Shown here piece after piece: positions 39,001 to 50,579 of a stretch of DNA of 64,000 nucleotides. The notes beneath the pieces were generated by a model. The model made no database searches. It was not told the origin of the DNA and saw only the letters and a list, made by a program, of their open reading frames with translations. Source of the DNA: Mytilus trossulus (taxonomy: Eukaryota > Mollusca > Bivalvia > Mytilida > Mytilidae); assembly GCF_036588685.1 (NCBI RefSeq), contig NC_086383.1, positions 55,875,448 to 55,939,447 of the forward strand. The letters are read 5' to 3'. The first letter of the stretch is position 1; each line of letters begins with the position of its first letter. The translations under genes and the position numbers were made by a program.

Positions 39001-40843
39001 TTCTACACTTGTTCATTTGAGTGTAGCGTAATACAATCGGATACCCGTTTAACAGTAGTATTAACATTACATAATGCATGTTGCTTTTTTGTTTATTATT
39101 ACGTCAATGTTTCTGAGCACTGTTATTTGGGGAAAAAAATACAGTATCTACTGAAGCTGAGTGATGATGAATCCGGTTTAGAAAATATCTTCAATAATTT
39201 TACATAAAGGTGAAAAATCCTTTTTGAGAACTTTTTAAATTGTGTATTCAATGCATGATAAAGGACATAACAGCACTAGCGGCTTTGGGTTAATAAAGAT
39301 AACAGAAAAGGCTGTTTCTGTCAGAAGGTGTGATTTTACTTGTCATTTTTGTATTTACATATCAGTGGTAAACGTGTAATGATGGTTTTCATGGCCTATA
39401 AAATAAGAGGTTTTGATACCAAACACACAAGAGAATCGCACGGACTTAAGATTGTGTCACAGTAAGCCCTGTAAACGGTGTGTCACTCAAATTCATTCTG
39501 CGCAAGTGTCTCTGGTTTTATCAGAGTCACCTGCTATTCTGAATCAAAACCAAAAAGTAATCTATTTTTTTTAGTATTTTTAATCCAATTTAAAGGAACA
39601 CGTTGTTGTATTTTAAATATATTCTTATAATTTTTAGGAAATGGTTATATCGAATATGATGAATATAAAAGCATTATGTCTGAACAATTAAAAGAAATGG
39701 ACAGACGTATTGATAAAAAGAAGGCAATTTATATGAAAAATTTCAAAAAGTATGACACAGACAACAATGGGGAGGTAGATTTAGGTGAATTGAAGAAAGT
39801 TATGTCTGGGTGTAAAATGACAGAAGAAGAAATAGAAAAACAATTCAATGAGGCAGATGTTAATGGTGATGGCAAAATATCATATAGTGGTAAGTTGTTT
39901 TATTGGGTTATAGTGTCCTGGTAAATGTTTCTTAATATAAATGTTTGTTTTTATACATTGCAGTTATTAATATACCAACACAACGGTAACTGATGTTCCC
40001 TTATTTTGACATTTTACCTATTATGTCTTGTTTTGTTCACACAACGTTGGCAAAATAATGGAATTTTATACGACTGTCATACACGTGACAGGTTTAGCTA
40101 GCTACATAATGTATAAAACCAGGTTAAATCCACCATTTTCTACATAATAAAAGTCAGGAATATGACAGTTGTTGTTGATTTAAATTTTGTATTTGCGTCA
40201 GACGCGCGTTTTGTCTACAAAAGACTCATCAGAGACGCTCGAATTTGAACGATCACTGTCATTCAACACAACTTTTCAAACGAAATATTTTTGTAAAAGG
40301 AAAGATAACTCATTCTTTATTGTTTATTTGTATGTACAAATGTATATCAAATATCCGCTTGAGTATCAGTAAAGGACTAAATATGCTATGGTCCAGCAAA
40401 TTATCAGTGAAGATATTTCATCAACCAAACCCTTCGATATTTTATGAGACGGTAGTTCTGACTGAATAGAAGCACACAGCCTTCATTGAAAACGCCCAAA
40501 TCAACAAGCATCAGAAATTCTGCGACCCTCTGCCAACGTTTCGTGTCCTGAATGTGGCGACGCTACCATGAAACATGTTACTGTTAAAAACAGTTTGAAA
40601 CAAAATTAACGTTTCATTACTTACATTTGATTAACTAAACAGTCGATTTATTTGCAGTATTTTCAATCAATTTATTTTAGATTTGTTCTTGTCCTAAATA
40701 TGCATGAAATATTTGCAACTGAATGTAAGGTAATAAGCCACACTCAATCAACCAAAATACCTATAGTTATGTGTATATTGCGATTTTGTTAATTCGCTCT
40801 TCCTTTTTTTTCAGAATTTGTTAAATATTTCTGCGAGGTTTAA
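36013..40843 (+). CDS. Gene C: calmodulin-like four-EF-hand protein (4 exons)
   Basis: Coding exons: 36013-36052, 37232-37375, 39638-39889, 40815-40843; phase 1 introns; 154 aa. All four loops keep the key acidic residues: EF1 23-34 (DLNKDNKLSAKE, Asn at position 6), EF2 59-70 (DTDGNGYIEYDE), EF3 101-112 (DTDNNGEVDLGE), EF4 135-146 (DVNGDGKISYSE). The linker between lobes is two residues longer than in A and B and very Lys/Arg-rich. The tail is FVKYFCEV. By sequence and tail it belongs with A and B. Predicted small cytosolic calcium sensor or buffer; target unknown. Intron 2 is swollen by a 1.5-kb inverted-repeat element with a minisatellite. The first donor (gtatta) is weak but gives the exon 1 pattern of the paralogues. 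Gene C converges on gene D, with ~700 bp between stop codons. Confidence 0.88.
36160..36390 (+). repeat. Family C repeat in gene C intron 1
   Basis: 'cctgtactaagtcagaaata', 'tttccctccgctttggtttg', 'tttctctcaatcgatttatg' and 'gaacagcggtctatcattgt' match 5033-5290 and 51668-51890 in order. Confidence 0.7.
37828..37976 (+). repeat. 33-bp minisatellite, first block (~4.5 copies)
   Basis: Unit 'cagttacattgactcaggtc' followed by 'caatcacactgtt', the same as the larger block at 38348-38924. It ends abruptly where a family B repeat begins. Confidence 0.9.
37977..38347 (+). repeat. Family B repeat, near full length, splitting the minisatellite
   Basis: About 370 bp: 'tttttgtgattcttcgttac', 'aagatgataacacaataatg', 'gacaatgtaatggaatttga', 'tttagctagctataaaacca', 'caggttcaatccaccatttt', 'ctgtaccaagtcaggaatat', ending 'tatttttgtgtttttac'. 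Minisatellite units lie on both sides, so it probably inserted into the array. A second, shorter copy is at 39960-40170. Confidence 0.75.
38348..38924 (+). repeat. 33-bp minisatellite, second block (~17.5 copies)
   Basis: Regular 33-bp units differing mainly by c/t in 'gactcaggt' versus 'gacttaggt'. Because 33 is divisible by three, the array stays open in more than one frame and yields an artefactual 11-residue repeat (YIDSGPITLFS). It lies in an intron of gene C, has no splice or start context, and should not be called a gene. Confidence 0.95.
39960..40250 (+). repeat. Family B and family D repeats in gene C intron 3
   Basis: 39960-40170 follows the order of family B ('tttagctagctacataatg', 'aaccaggttaaatccaccat', 'gtcaggaatatgacagttgt'). 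It is followed by a family D core (40185-40245: 'gacgcgcgttttgtctacaa', 'ctcatcagagacgctcgaat'), also seen near 2290-2345, 6115-6180 and 16575-16640. Confidence 0.65.
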
Positions 40844-40991
40844 GCGATTGTAGAGCAATTGGTTATGATGATGATTGTGTTACAAAGTATTGTATTTTTA
40901 ATGAACTTCATTGACAAAGACCATTTGACTTGCATAGCATTTTGTGGACTACGTGTATATATTAGAAAATCTTAAAATCAATATAAACATT

Positions 40992-41077
40992 TCATATACA
41001 TATACATATATTATAATCAATGATGTCAATGTATATTCATATACATATACATATATTATAATCAATAATGTCAATAA
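40992..41077 (+). repeat. 46-bp duplication in the gene C 3' region
   Basis: Two adjacent copies containing 'tcatatacatatacatatat' and 'tataatcaatgatgtcaat' (second copy 'caataatg'). The second copy's end overlaps the candidate poly(A) signal. Confidence 0.85.
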
Positions 41078-41078
41078 A
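41073..41078 (+). terminator. Candidate polyadenylation signal of gene C
   Basis: AATAAA 230 bases downstream of the gene C stop, followed by a T-rich stretch. The opposing gene D signal lies about 370 bases further on. Confidence 0.5.
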
Positions 41079-41448
41079 ACTTTCTATTTAATTGTAACTT
41101 TTATCTGGTTATTCCGTTCTTAATTAAAATACAATTGAAAGTTTTGCATGATAAAAATCTATCTGATAAAACATCTAAATCTAATTATTGTTTACATTAA
41201 CGTATTTGTATAGTATGATGATAAAAGAGTGGAGCAGGAATTTATCCCCCTTTAATGTGCCATCTCGGATTTTGATGTTCAATCTTTTACCTTTTATATA
41301 TATATATATTGTTAAGTGGACATTCTATATGTTGGTTGATTAGATTATTAAAAATCTCCCATGCTAAATAATCAAATAAATAAAGGTTTATAACATAAAC
41401 GGTGCTAACAATGAAATCCACCATATTCATACATACATTTTTAATATA

Positions 41449-41454
41449 TTTATT
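41449..41454 (-). terminator. Candidate polyadenylation signal of gene D
   Basis: TTTATT on the plus strand (AATAAA on the minus strand), about 90 bases beyond the gene D stop. The two convergent genes would then end without overlapping. Confidence 0.45.
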
Positions 41455-41544
41455 ACACATTGTAAAACAAATAGAAATATGTGCTTCTAGCCGTAGCAAT
41501 AATGTTCCTAATTTTTAAAAGTACTATGCTCCTCAGGAAGTAAA

Positions 41545-44500
41545 TTACTGATCACAGAAAGTTTTCACAAATTCTGAAAAATAACAAAACAAAATAAAAA
41601 GAAAGTTCTTACACATCTAAGCTTAGTCAGTTCATTTTGATATTCAACATCACGCGACAAATATTACAATGTAACATGTTTATGAGACACGAATATGCAC
41701 CATATTTTGAACTAGACCGAGGCACCGAGTCGCATTTTTAACATGCTATTTCACACTACAATTTAACAGTCTATCAGAAGTCACCCTGCCTAAAAGCATT
41801 AGTCTGTTAACGACCAAATCAGTTCGTAATCCTTAACGTTGCGTATTAAGGATAGACGCAGAAAATACCAAATCATAAGGCTATGGTTTGAACTACCCGA
41901 GGATCGACCTCGCGACCTTTAAAATTTTAAGTGAGCACGCCATCGAGACCATATAAATACATGTACATAGTCGACGGTCTTCTTAAATATATAAGAAAGA
42001 GCAGGCTGTGTGATAATGCAGGCGTTTGATGAAACAAGAATCGGACAAAAAATGATCACCTTCAACCATCACATGTTCTTGTTTCAATTCAAAATTGTTT
42101 TTATCGTATACAATCTTTTTTTTACAGGATTAAGTATTGTTCACCACTTTTTTTACATGTCTCGATTTCTTGTTTACTGTGGATTCATTTATTTTCATGG
42201 GTACCAATTTTCGTGGTTTGAGAAAAACTTACATATTCGTGGATATTTAATTTCGTGGTTTTGGCAAAGTCTACACTCATTCCTTTACAATATTTGTATT
42301 TCGTTGAACATTTGAATTCGTGGTTCTCCTGTACCCACGAAATCCACAAAAATTGGTATCCAACGAATATTAATGAATCCACAGTAATTGTGTCGTTTGG
42401 TTGCTGTCTTATTGGTGTATATCCCTGATCTCTTGTTATTGATATAACAAGTCAATAAATCACTGTATATAAGTATAATTGATTTTTGTTTGTTCTAACA
42501 CACAACTTGAATGTATTAGCTAAGTGGTAACTATTTAAAAAGTTATAAATCTCCTCGTATGTAATTTGTGTGTTATATAAAGAAGCCCAGTCAAACATAA
42601 ACCGATAATAGTCTAAGTTGTCAAAGAAGGTTTGATCTCCAACCGGGTCAATTTAAAGACTTAAAATAGATCTATTTGATTTTCACCGCCCAACACGCAG
42701 CACTATGAAGTTAGACCATGATGATATACATCTCGGTTTAATACAAGCAGTAATATATTAAAATACACTGTATCATGTATTCTTGTTGTCATTCTGAATA
42801 TGAATGTAATATTTGCAGCTGGACCTTTACTCACAAATTAATCAAATAACCAGATATAATATTTTGAAGCAAGGTTCAACTGATAAAGTCTCATATATTC
42901 CTTACCATGGCATTTTATAGCCGACTGTATGGCATCTATTTTTTCATTGTTGAAGGCTGTATGTTTGCCTATATAACTTTGATGGATAGTTGACTCATTG
43001 GCAATTGGACCACATTTCTTCTGTTTTTATATCAGGTAATGTTTACATTTTTTAGTGATGATTTTAATAAATCATTTCAATGGTTTCATTTACTTTGCTT
43101 CTTACAATTTTATCGTAGTGGTTGGAGCTGGTAGAAAAATGACACTGGCGGAAGTGTTTTCATATAAATTCTAACGATTTTTCAGATAGTGTTACTTCAA
43201 AACAAGGCAAAACCATCCTAGAACTTTGAAAAATGATCTCATCCATAATGTAGATAAAACTGGTGCATTTTCAAGAAATGTAATTATATTAAAAGTTATA
43301 TTTAATATAAAAAAGAAGATGTGGTATGATTGCCAGTGAGACAACTGTCCACAAGAGACCAAAATGAGACAGACATTAACAACGATAGTTCATCGTGATC
43401 TGCTTCAGATTTCGCCTGTAAAGGCCGTATATACATGTACGAAGTCGTCTAGCTACATGAGTTCTCGATTTGAGATGTCTGATCACCGAAACTTTGCGAA
43501 GGACCAACACAATTTGATAAAAATTAGCAACAGAAATAATAGTGAATTTCTTCAAGGAATATCAGTGGAAACGTTTTCAAGAACTCTTCTGTGTTTGTTA
43601 ATATAAAGTTATCTCAAGGACTCCACAGCCCCTGTTATTTGTTTAAGAATTTATGTGTTAAAATATTTAATAACTCAGACACAACCTTGAAAATGCTTTG
43701 AACCCTTGCATCAAATATAAATAAACGATGTCACTTCAAAAGCATAGAACATATTTATTATTTATGGCAAAGGGTTGAAATAAACATTCATTTTTTTACA
43801 CAAATAAGGCCGTTAGTTTTCTCGTTTGGATTGTTTTACATTGTCTTATCGGGGCCTACTATAGCTGACTATGCGGTATAGGCTTTGCTCATTGTTGAAG
43901 GCCGTACGGTGACCTGTAGTTGTTAATGTCTGTGCCATTTCTGTCTTTTGTGGATAGTTGTCTCATTGGCAATCACAGCACATCTTCTTTTTTATATTAT
44001 AGATTTTACCTTATCAGTAATGTGATCCTGTATTTGAAAAGACACGCATGGTTGCCCTTGGAAAGATATATTTGACTCAAAGAGGCTGAGTCTAATTCTA
44101 GTGCCAATCTGACCTCCAATGAATTTACCTAGGTACAGATGAAATATAATTTTCTTTTTTTAAAACGATCAAGCAGAGCCTACCAAAAATGTAACCTGAG
44201 TGTATATTTGTATTTTTGGGGGAAATATACCAAACTACACAATGAATGTAGCAATACCTTTGTATTCAACTCGTCCATTTCCGTCTTCATCCGCTTCAAG
44301 AAATAGGTCGTCTAAGTATGCTAAATCTTCATCATTCCATTTTGCTCCTTTCCGTTTCAAGACAGCTTTAAGTTCTTCTTTGTCTATAAATCCACTATTG
44401 TCTTTATCAAACTTTTTAAAAGCTTGTGTGAATAATTGTTCTTCGTATGTTTGTTTCTTGATTTGAACTGATAAGGCTTTTAGATACTCCTCCCAAGAAA

Positions 44501-47500
44501 CCAGTCCATCTCCTATTAAAAAAAATAAGTGTTAATATGTAGACAAAATTCGAAACGGTATCTAGAAGTACAACTGTTACAGTATTTTATTAAAAACGAA
44601 GTGTTATGCATTCTAATAGGGTGCATTTATTTTTGAAAGAAAAAATGTCAGATTTATTTGTTTATTTTGCCGCGCGAATGATTCAATTTGTTTAAAATAC
44701 CACTGTTGCCAAGAATACTTTTAGTGTGAACTGGATTTCGCTTGTATTCTATGCTTCGTTCAAAGTGAATAGTCAGCTTACTTTGGATATGGAATTTATA
44801 TTATAGTCAATTATATGAGGGTGGTAAAGGGTTATTTTCGTGCAACATGTTTTGTCATTTTTAAATTAAGTCAATTAAATAAAAAAAATATGATTACTAA
44901 AATATTGTGTGTACATTATATGGTCATCAGATTTTTTTTGCATGGAAATAACTATCCTTGGACGTATTCCTGTGGGTAACGCCCGTGTCCTGTCAACTCG
45001 GGGACATTACTTTTAAACATCACTGGTATGTTTGTGTCAACCAGATCAAAAACATGCGTTGCTTGTATACATGTATATATATTTAGATCGCATAACAGAA
45101 TATAAATAATGTTGTATAAGAATGCTGAAAAGGTTCTTTTTGTAAAACTCTTACAAAGTTGACGCATTAATAATTTGAAGATCATGTAGACTAAGTGTGG
45201 GATGTATAATTGATAAAGATGTCTAGTCGGAAAGAGCTTACCATCTAGGTCCAGCTCGCTCATTATATCCTCTGCCTCGACTTCGGTTGGATTGACTTTT
45301 AACAAATGTATGCCTTTTATGATTTCTGTTTTCGATAATCGTCCATCGTGATTTATGTCGAGCAGATTAAAAGTTCTACGAATTTCTGAAAGCAGATAAC
45401 ACAGTAAGATTCAACAAGTTACTACTCTATGATGAATATTATTCACATTTTAAGCTTTTATTAATAATTTTTTGCAACTCCACAAACTGTTTCCTAGCGA
45501 TACACATTTTTGACAATTGACCATATATATCAACTTGCACCTCTGAGTTCAAATAGCTTTTGGAAAATCTTAAAAATTGAATTTAAATTTTGAATAGTGA
45601 TGTCCCAATTGTTAAACACTTTATTAAACAAGAGGCTCTCAAGAGCCTGAATCGCTCACCTTAATTGTTTTGGTTAAATCTCTCATCAATGATTATTTTG
45701 ACTTTTCAATTTATTTAAATGTTCTTTGAATCGTCCTATTTTCTTCAAAAGCAAAAAAAAAATCGTTTTCTCATATGTTCTATTTTAGCCATAGGAGCTA
45801 TGTTTCTTGGCATACAAGGAAATGAAATATAAAATGTATACTAGATACTCTGAAACTCATTTAGCCCAAGTTTGGCTGAAATTGATACAGCAGTTTCAAA
45901 GGAGAAGATTTTTTAAAGTAAGTCAACATGATGAACAAATTGTGAAAAAAGTCCTTAAAGGGCAATTACTCCTTAAGGGGTCAATTGACAATTTTGGTCA
46001 AATTGACTTATTTGTAGATCTTACTTTTTTAAAATTTTTGCTATTAACAGTTTATCTGTATCTATAATAATATTCAAGATTATAACCAAAAACTGCAAAA
46101 TTTCTTTAAAATCATCAATTCAGGGGCATTATACCTGAAAAACCAGTTACCCAATTCGGCTGAAAATTTCAGGACAGGTAGACCTAATAAATACTTTAAC
46201 TTCTGTTCTTATTTGCTCTAAATGCTGGATTTTTTGAGATATAAGCTAAAAAATGCGTTTTACCCTGTGTTCTATTTTTAGCAAATTAGCAAATATGATG
46301 AACAAATGTGAACTAGAGGCTCTAAAGAGCCTGTGTCGCTCACCTTGGTATATGTGAATCAAACAAAGGAAGCAGACAGTTCATGACAAAATTGTGTTTA
46401 GGTGATTGTGATGTGTTTGTACATCTTACTTTACTGAACATTCTTGCTGCTTACATTTATCTCTATCTATAATGAACTTGTCCGTGTAGTTTCAGTGGAA
46501 AATGTTAGTAAAAATTTATAAATTTTATGAAAATTGTTAAAATTTGATTATATCGGACAATAACTTCTTAGGGGATCAATTCACCATTTTGGTCATTTGA
46601 CTTATTTTTGAGTCTTGAATTGCTGTACATTATTGCTGTTTACAGTTTATCTCTATCTATAATAATATTCAAGATAATAACCCAAAACAGCAAAATCTCC
46701 TTAAAATTACCAATTTAGGGGCAGCAACCTAACAACGAGTTGTCCGATCCATCTAAAAATTTCAGGGCAGATAGATCTTGACCAGATGAAAAATTTTACC
46801 CCCTGTCAGATTTGCTCTAAATGCTTTGGTTTTTGAGTTATAAGCCAAAAACTGCATTTTACCCCTATGTTCTATTTTTAGCTATGGCGGCAATCTTGGT
46901 TGGTTGGCCGGATAGAAAAACAAAAATTTTAATCTAGATACATCAATGATGATTGTGGCCGAGATTGGATTAATTTGGCCCAGTAGTTTCAGAGGAGAAG
47001 ATTTTTGTAAAAGTTAACTAAGATTTACGAAAAATTGTTAAAAATTGACTATAAAGGGCAATAACTCCTAAAGGGGTCAACTGACCATTTTGGTCATGTT
47101 GACTTATTTGTAAATCTTACTTTGCTGAACATTATTGCTGTTTACAGTTTATCTCCATCTATAATAATACTCAAGATAATAACCAAAAACAGTAAAATTT
47201 CCTTAAAATTACCAATTTAGGGGCAGCAACCCAACAATGGGTTGTCTGATTCATCTGAAAATTTCAGGGCAGATAGATCTTGACCTTATAAACAATTTTA
47301 CCCCATGTCAGATTTGCTCTAAATGCTTTTGTTTTTGAGTTATAAGCCAAAAACTGCATTTTACCCCTATGTTCTATTTTTAGCCATGGCGACCATCTTG
47401 CTTGGTTGGCCGGATAAAAAAACACAAATTTTAAACTAGATACATCAATGATGATTGTGGCCAAGTTTGGTTTAATTTGGCCCAGTAGTTTCAGAGGAGA

Positions 47501-48280
47501 AGATTTTTGTAAAAGTTAACGCCGGACGACGGACGACGACGGACGACGACGGACGACGGACGCCAAGTGATGAGAAAAGCTCACTTGGCCCTTCTGGCCC
47601 GGTAAGCTAAAAACACAAAGTCATTTTACAAAAATGCGGATGTAGCTTGCCTGAGCTGTGGTAAACATTTTGCCGGACATGCTCTAGTTGGTTTCTGTGA
47701 TTAAGATGCTACCGAGGGGGACAAATTGTTGAATATAACCTACGCTGATTCAGTGAGTAAGAAGTTCCAGATGTGAACAATTTGGTGGAGATGACCGTTG
47801 CTGCTTCTGTTAGTAAGCGCGATCTTTCGAGGTGAACAATTCGGCGAAGATGATTTGAGCTTCTTTTGTGAGTAAGATGTTGCCGAGGTGACAATTTGAC
47901 GGAGATAACATTTATAGCGTCATCAGAGAATAAAGAGATGTCGAGATGAATATTTTGGCAGAGACAACCTTTTTTTAGCGGCTTCTGTATGTTAGAAATG
48001 GCCGCGTTAAACGATTTGACGGAGATAACATTGGAGGCTTCTGTGAATGAAAAATGAAGAAGATGCCGAGGTGAACCTTTTGGCAGAGATAACTTCAGTT
48101 GCTTCTACGAGTAAGAAATGACTAAGGGGAACAATTAAGCGCAGATGGCCAAGCTTTTATTATTAGCAAATGTTGTTAACATCATTTTCCTCCACTAATC
48201 TTATGGAGAATCTGTTCATTGCTATATTTAGTACGGTAAGACATACCTTCCATTTCCTCTTTACTCATATCATCCGCCAT
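41545..48280 (-). CDS. Gene D: calmodulin-like four-EF-hand protein (4 exons)
   Basis: Minus-strand coding exons in order: 48247-48280, 45242-45385, 44258-44512, 41545-41573; all introns GT..AG and phase 1; 153 aa. The four loops look fully competent: EF1 21-32 (DINHDGRLSKTE, with the canonical Gly at position 6), EF2 57-68 (DLDGDGLVSWEE), EF3 95-106 (DKDNSGFIDKEE), EF4 134-145 (DEDGNGRVEYKE). The tail after the split Glu is FVKTFCDQ. It shares a 255-nt exon 3, the S-W or T-Y loop end and a W-[NT]-x-[KE]-D segment with gene E, so D and E form the second sub-group. No signal peptide or membrane segment. The large introns 1 and 3 are full of repeats. Likely a calcium sensor or buffer; target not deducible. 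Confidence 0.88.
41878..41955 (-). repeat. Possible tRNA-derived SINE head, gene D intron 3
   Basis: On the minus strand, 'tggtctcgatggcgtgctca' resembles a Pol III A box region, and 'gaggtcgatcctcg' about 40 bases on resembles a B box missing one T. The cloverleaf is incomplete, so it is not a functional tRNA gene. No second copy in the window. Confidence 0.35.
42174..42387. mobile_element. MITE-like element, 214 bp, inverted ends, gene D intron 3
   Basis: The left end 'ttactgtggattcatttatt' then 'gggtaccaatttt' mirrors the right end 'aaaaattggtatcc' then 'ttaatgaatccacagtaa'. The interior is rich in 'cgtgg' and 'ttcgtgg' words. No coding capacity. The opposing short open frames over it are by-products of the inverted structure. 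Confidence 0.8.
42935..43030 (-). repeat. Family A fragment, inverted
   Basis: 'cattgttgaaggctgtatg', 'gatggatagttgactcattg' and 'gcaattggaccacatttctt' match the end of 43805-44000. Confidence 0.55.
43305..43400 (+). repeat. Family A fragment, direct
   Basis: 'aaaagaagatgtggtatgat', 'tgccagtgagacaactgtcc' and 'agagaccaaaatgagacaga', then divergence. It is in opposite orientation to the copy 400 bp downstream. Confidence 0.65.
43805..44000 (-). repeat. Family A copy, inverted
   Basis: 'aaggccgttagttttctcgt', 'ttacattgtcttatcggggc', 'ctattgttgaagg'-type core, 'gccgtacggtgacctgtagt' and 'gtctcattggcaatcacagc'. It is the reverse complement of 20470-20690 and very similar to 49140-49345. Ends about 260 bp before gene D exon 3. 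Confidence 0.75.
45630..47605 (+). repeat. Three tandem diverged copies of a ~640-bp repeat, gene D intron 1
   Basis: Units at about 45630-46305, 46306-46910 and 46911-47605. Units 1 and 2 begin 'gaggctctcaagagcctg' or 'gaggctctaaagagcctg' followed by 'tcgctcacctt'. All carry 'aattactcctta'-like or 'ggcaataactcctaaagggg', 'tttatctctatctataat', 'gctctaaatgc', 'tacccctatgttctattttt' and 'agccatggcgacc'-like sequence. The last unit ends with a GAC-rich run (47520-47565) and a hairpin, 'gccaagtgatgag' facing 'ctcacttggc'. Class unknown; I associate it with bivalve genomes. Confidence 0.75.
47520..47567 (+). repeat. GAC-type microsatellite and adjoining hairpin
   Basis: 'cggacgacgacggacgacg' repeated, followed at 47562-47589 by a perfect 9-bp stem ('gccaagtga' / 'tcacttggc'). 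Confidence 0.85.
47690..48160 (+). repeat. Decayed tandem repeat, ~8 units of 54-63 bp, gene D intron 1
   Basis: Units begin with variants of 'gcttctgtgagtaagatg' at about 47692, 47748, 47802, 47861, 47920, 47982, 48038 and 48102. Each is followed by 'gccgaggtgaacaatttgg' then 'cggagataac'. More GC-rich than its surroundings. The units carry indels that are not multiples of three, so it does not look coding. It ends about 90 bp before gene D exon 1 on the opposite strand. Confidence 0.7.
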
Positions 48281-50579
48281 CTTTCTTTGTTATATCAGGT
48301 ATATGTTTCTCGTTTGTAAGCTAATAAAAATAACAAGTTTCATAGTCTTTTTAGTTGGACTTACAATCTTAGATAATATTTGAATTTGTATTTCAATGCT
48401 GTGACTGTGTCGTAATATTGAATTTTTCACATTGTCTCTGAAACCAATTTACGTAAACAAAAATGTTATAACACATACATTGTATTAAGTTTTTTTAAAC
48501 TTAAATTTCTGCCTGAGGTTTTCTCCTTTGTGTCCTTTTTTTCTTGGGACTTTACAATATCATTGGCACATGTACATGTATACATGAATCAAGTCAAATA
48601 ATGTAATCAAGCGCCAACTTGAATATATTTGACTTAAATGGATATTTTTTCTTTATTCCATATGGTATATTCTGGAGAAAATATATTATAGGTTTTGTAA
48701 ACAGAAGGGAAAAAACGGTTAAATGACAATAAATCGGAATGGATATGTTGGTAACATAGATTTTACATATTTATGTGACAAATGTTTTTGATCATATGGG
48801 AATACTTTCCGAACCTTAATGCAGGAACATGCATGATCTGCGAGTACTCTCAGATCTGTTCCTAGTGTCTTTTTTGTTGTCGGTATGTACAGTCAAGCAC
48901 CTGGCCAAGTCCACTTGTATTTTTGTCCATCTGATGAGTTAAGCCTTTTTCAACTGATTTATAGTTCGTTCTTATGTTGTTCTATTATACCACTGTCCCA
49001 GGTTAGGGGAAGGTTGTGATCCCGCTAACATGTTTAACCCCGCCACATTATTTATGTATGTGCCGGTCCCAAGTCAGGAGCCTGTAATTCGATCAGTGGT
49101 TGTCGTTTGTTTATGTGTTACATATTTGTTTTTCGTTCATTTTTTTACATAAATAAGGCCGTTAGTTTTCTCGTTTGAATTGTTTTACATTGTCTTATCG
49201 GGGCCTTTTATAGCTGACTATGCTGTATGGGCTTTGTTCATTGTTGAAGGCCGTACGGTGACCTATAGTTGTTAATGTCTGTGTCATTTTGGTCTTTTGT
49301 TGATAGTTGTCTCATTGGCAATCATACCACATCTTCTTTTTTATATATTTGCACCCTGGTCAAACGTCTTTTTCGAGTCCGAATAATTTCACAGCAAGCA
49401 AAAAGCCAGAACCCCAGTCTATCGCACCGAGTTGAACATTAATTTGCTTGTTTGAATATGTTTATCAACTATACAACTATATTGTCTTGTTTATTTTCTT
49501 ACGATACACTATAATGATAATACTAATTATACCAATATTAAATACAGTACCTTACCTTTCAATCCATCTTTGTAATGGGAACTACCATGGCAAATAATTC
49601 AATTTGTTTATGTATCACACTTGACTTTGATATATACATTGGAATTTATAAAACAAAATCTCGATACTTACATTACAAATATTTCAGTCTGTCGAGATTA
49701 AGCAAATAATCTTATTCAATAGAGTGTGAAGTTTAGTGTAAGGACTTTGAATCAATAATTCACTTTAAATTTTTCATAATCCCGATGATATACTTTGACT
49801 TGTGACAAACGAAGGCTAAGAATTGCTAATGATATTGCGCTACTTACGGTCGTTTTAGTAAAGCAGACTAAAACAGTGAAAAATAAAATTACCTTCAACA
49901 TACGCTGCAAAGTATTTTCCAAATTTCTTTTAAATGTTGTATTCGTCACGTGTTGTTAGCAGCCTTTGTCGTTCAATTCGAATATATTACTGATGTATAA
50001 TTAGAAAAAAAATGGGAAAAATCACTGCTATCCTGCCAGGTATTAATTGAGATCCTATTAAAGCTTCTAGGATGATAATATATCATTGACTTCACGGACA
50101 AAAAAGGGGGAGGGGTCTTATACAAAATTATACACAGACGTGCAGCAGGTAATAGGCCTTTTTTCGAATTTCAGATATATTTTTATATGGGGTGCAAGTT
50201 CGGGGAGGTTATACAATAATGGGCAGAAATTTATATGCCAATGGGTAATCCTTGTTTTCTTTTACATGTACTTGTTATTTAGTCTGCATAAATAAACCTA
50301 CTTCTTAATCTTATACTGTGACACGACTGAGAGGCACTTAAACCTTTAATCGCCAATTAAATGAAGATTATCATATAATCTGAAAATTAGTAGTATAACA
50401 TAGCATTACAAACTGGTATGCAGAGACGAGAAAAATAAGTACAAAATTGTGAAAGATTCTTTCAATATATCTCTCAAAAAATGACATTTGGATGGACCAA
50501 ATATATCAAAGAATAATTTAGAAAAATGTAGAATATGTCGTATATAAGTATTCAATACAATAAGTAAACATGATATACT
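48281..50579. other. Spacer between gene E 3' end and gene D 5' end
   Basis: Contains the gene D promoter side (no convincing TATA seen), the long family A copy at 48985-49348 and AT-rich sequence. Short minus frames (49752-49949, 50406-50594) and a plus frame at 50086-50295 show no domain. I see no further gene. Confidence 0.4.
48985..49348 (-). repeat. Long family A copy, inverted
   Basis: Best long copy in the window. It starts in 'ccactgtcccaggttagggg', continues 'aacatgtttaaccccgccac', 'gtcccaagtcaggagcctg', 'agtggttgtcgtttgttta' and 'aaggccgttagttttctcgt', and ends 'gtctcattggcaatcatacc' and 'acatcttcttttttatat'. It links the short family A units to the words seen near 500-590 and 28780-28870. 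Confidence 0.75.

Noticed and set aside
42010-42382. Overlapping plus and minus open frames
   Set aside because: Both are by-products of the inverted-repeat element at 42174-42387.
44200-44466. Plus-strand 88-codon frame
   Set aside because: Antisense shadow of gene D exon 3, which has clear EF-hand loops and splice sites on the minus strand.
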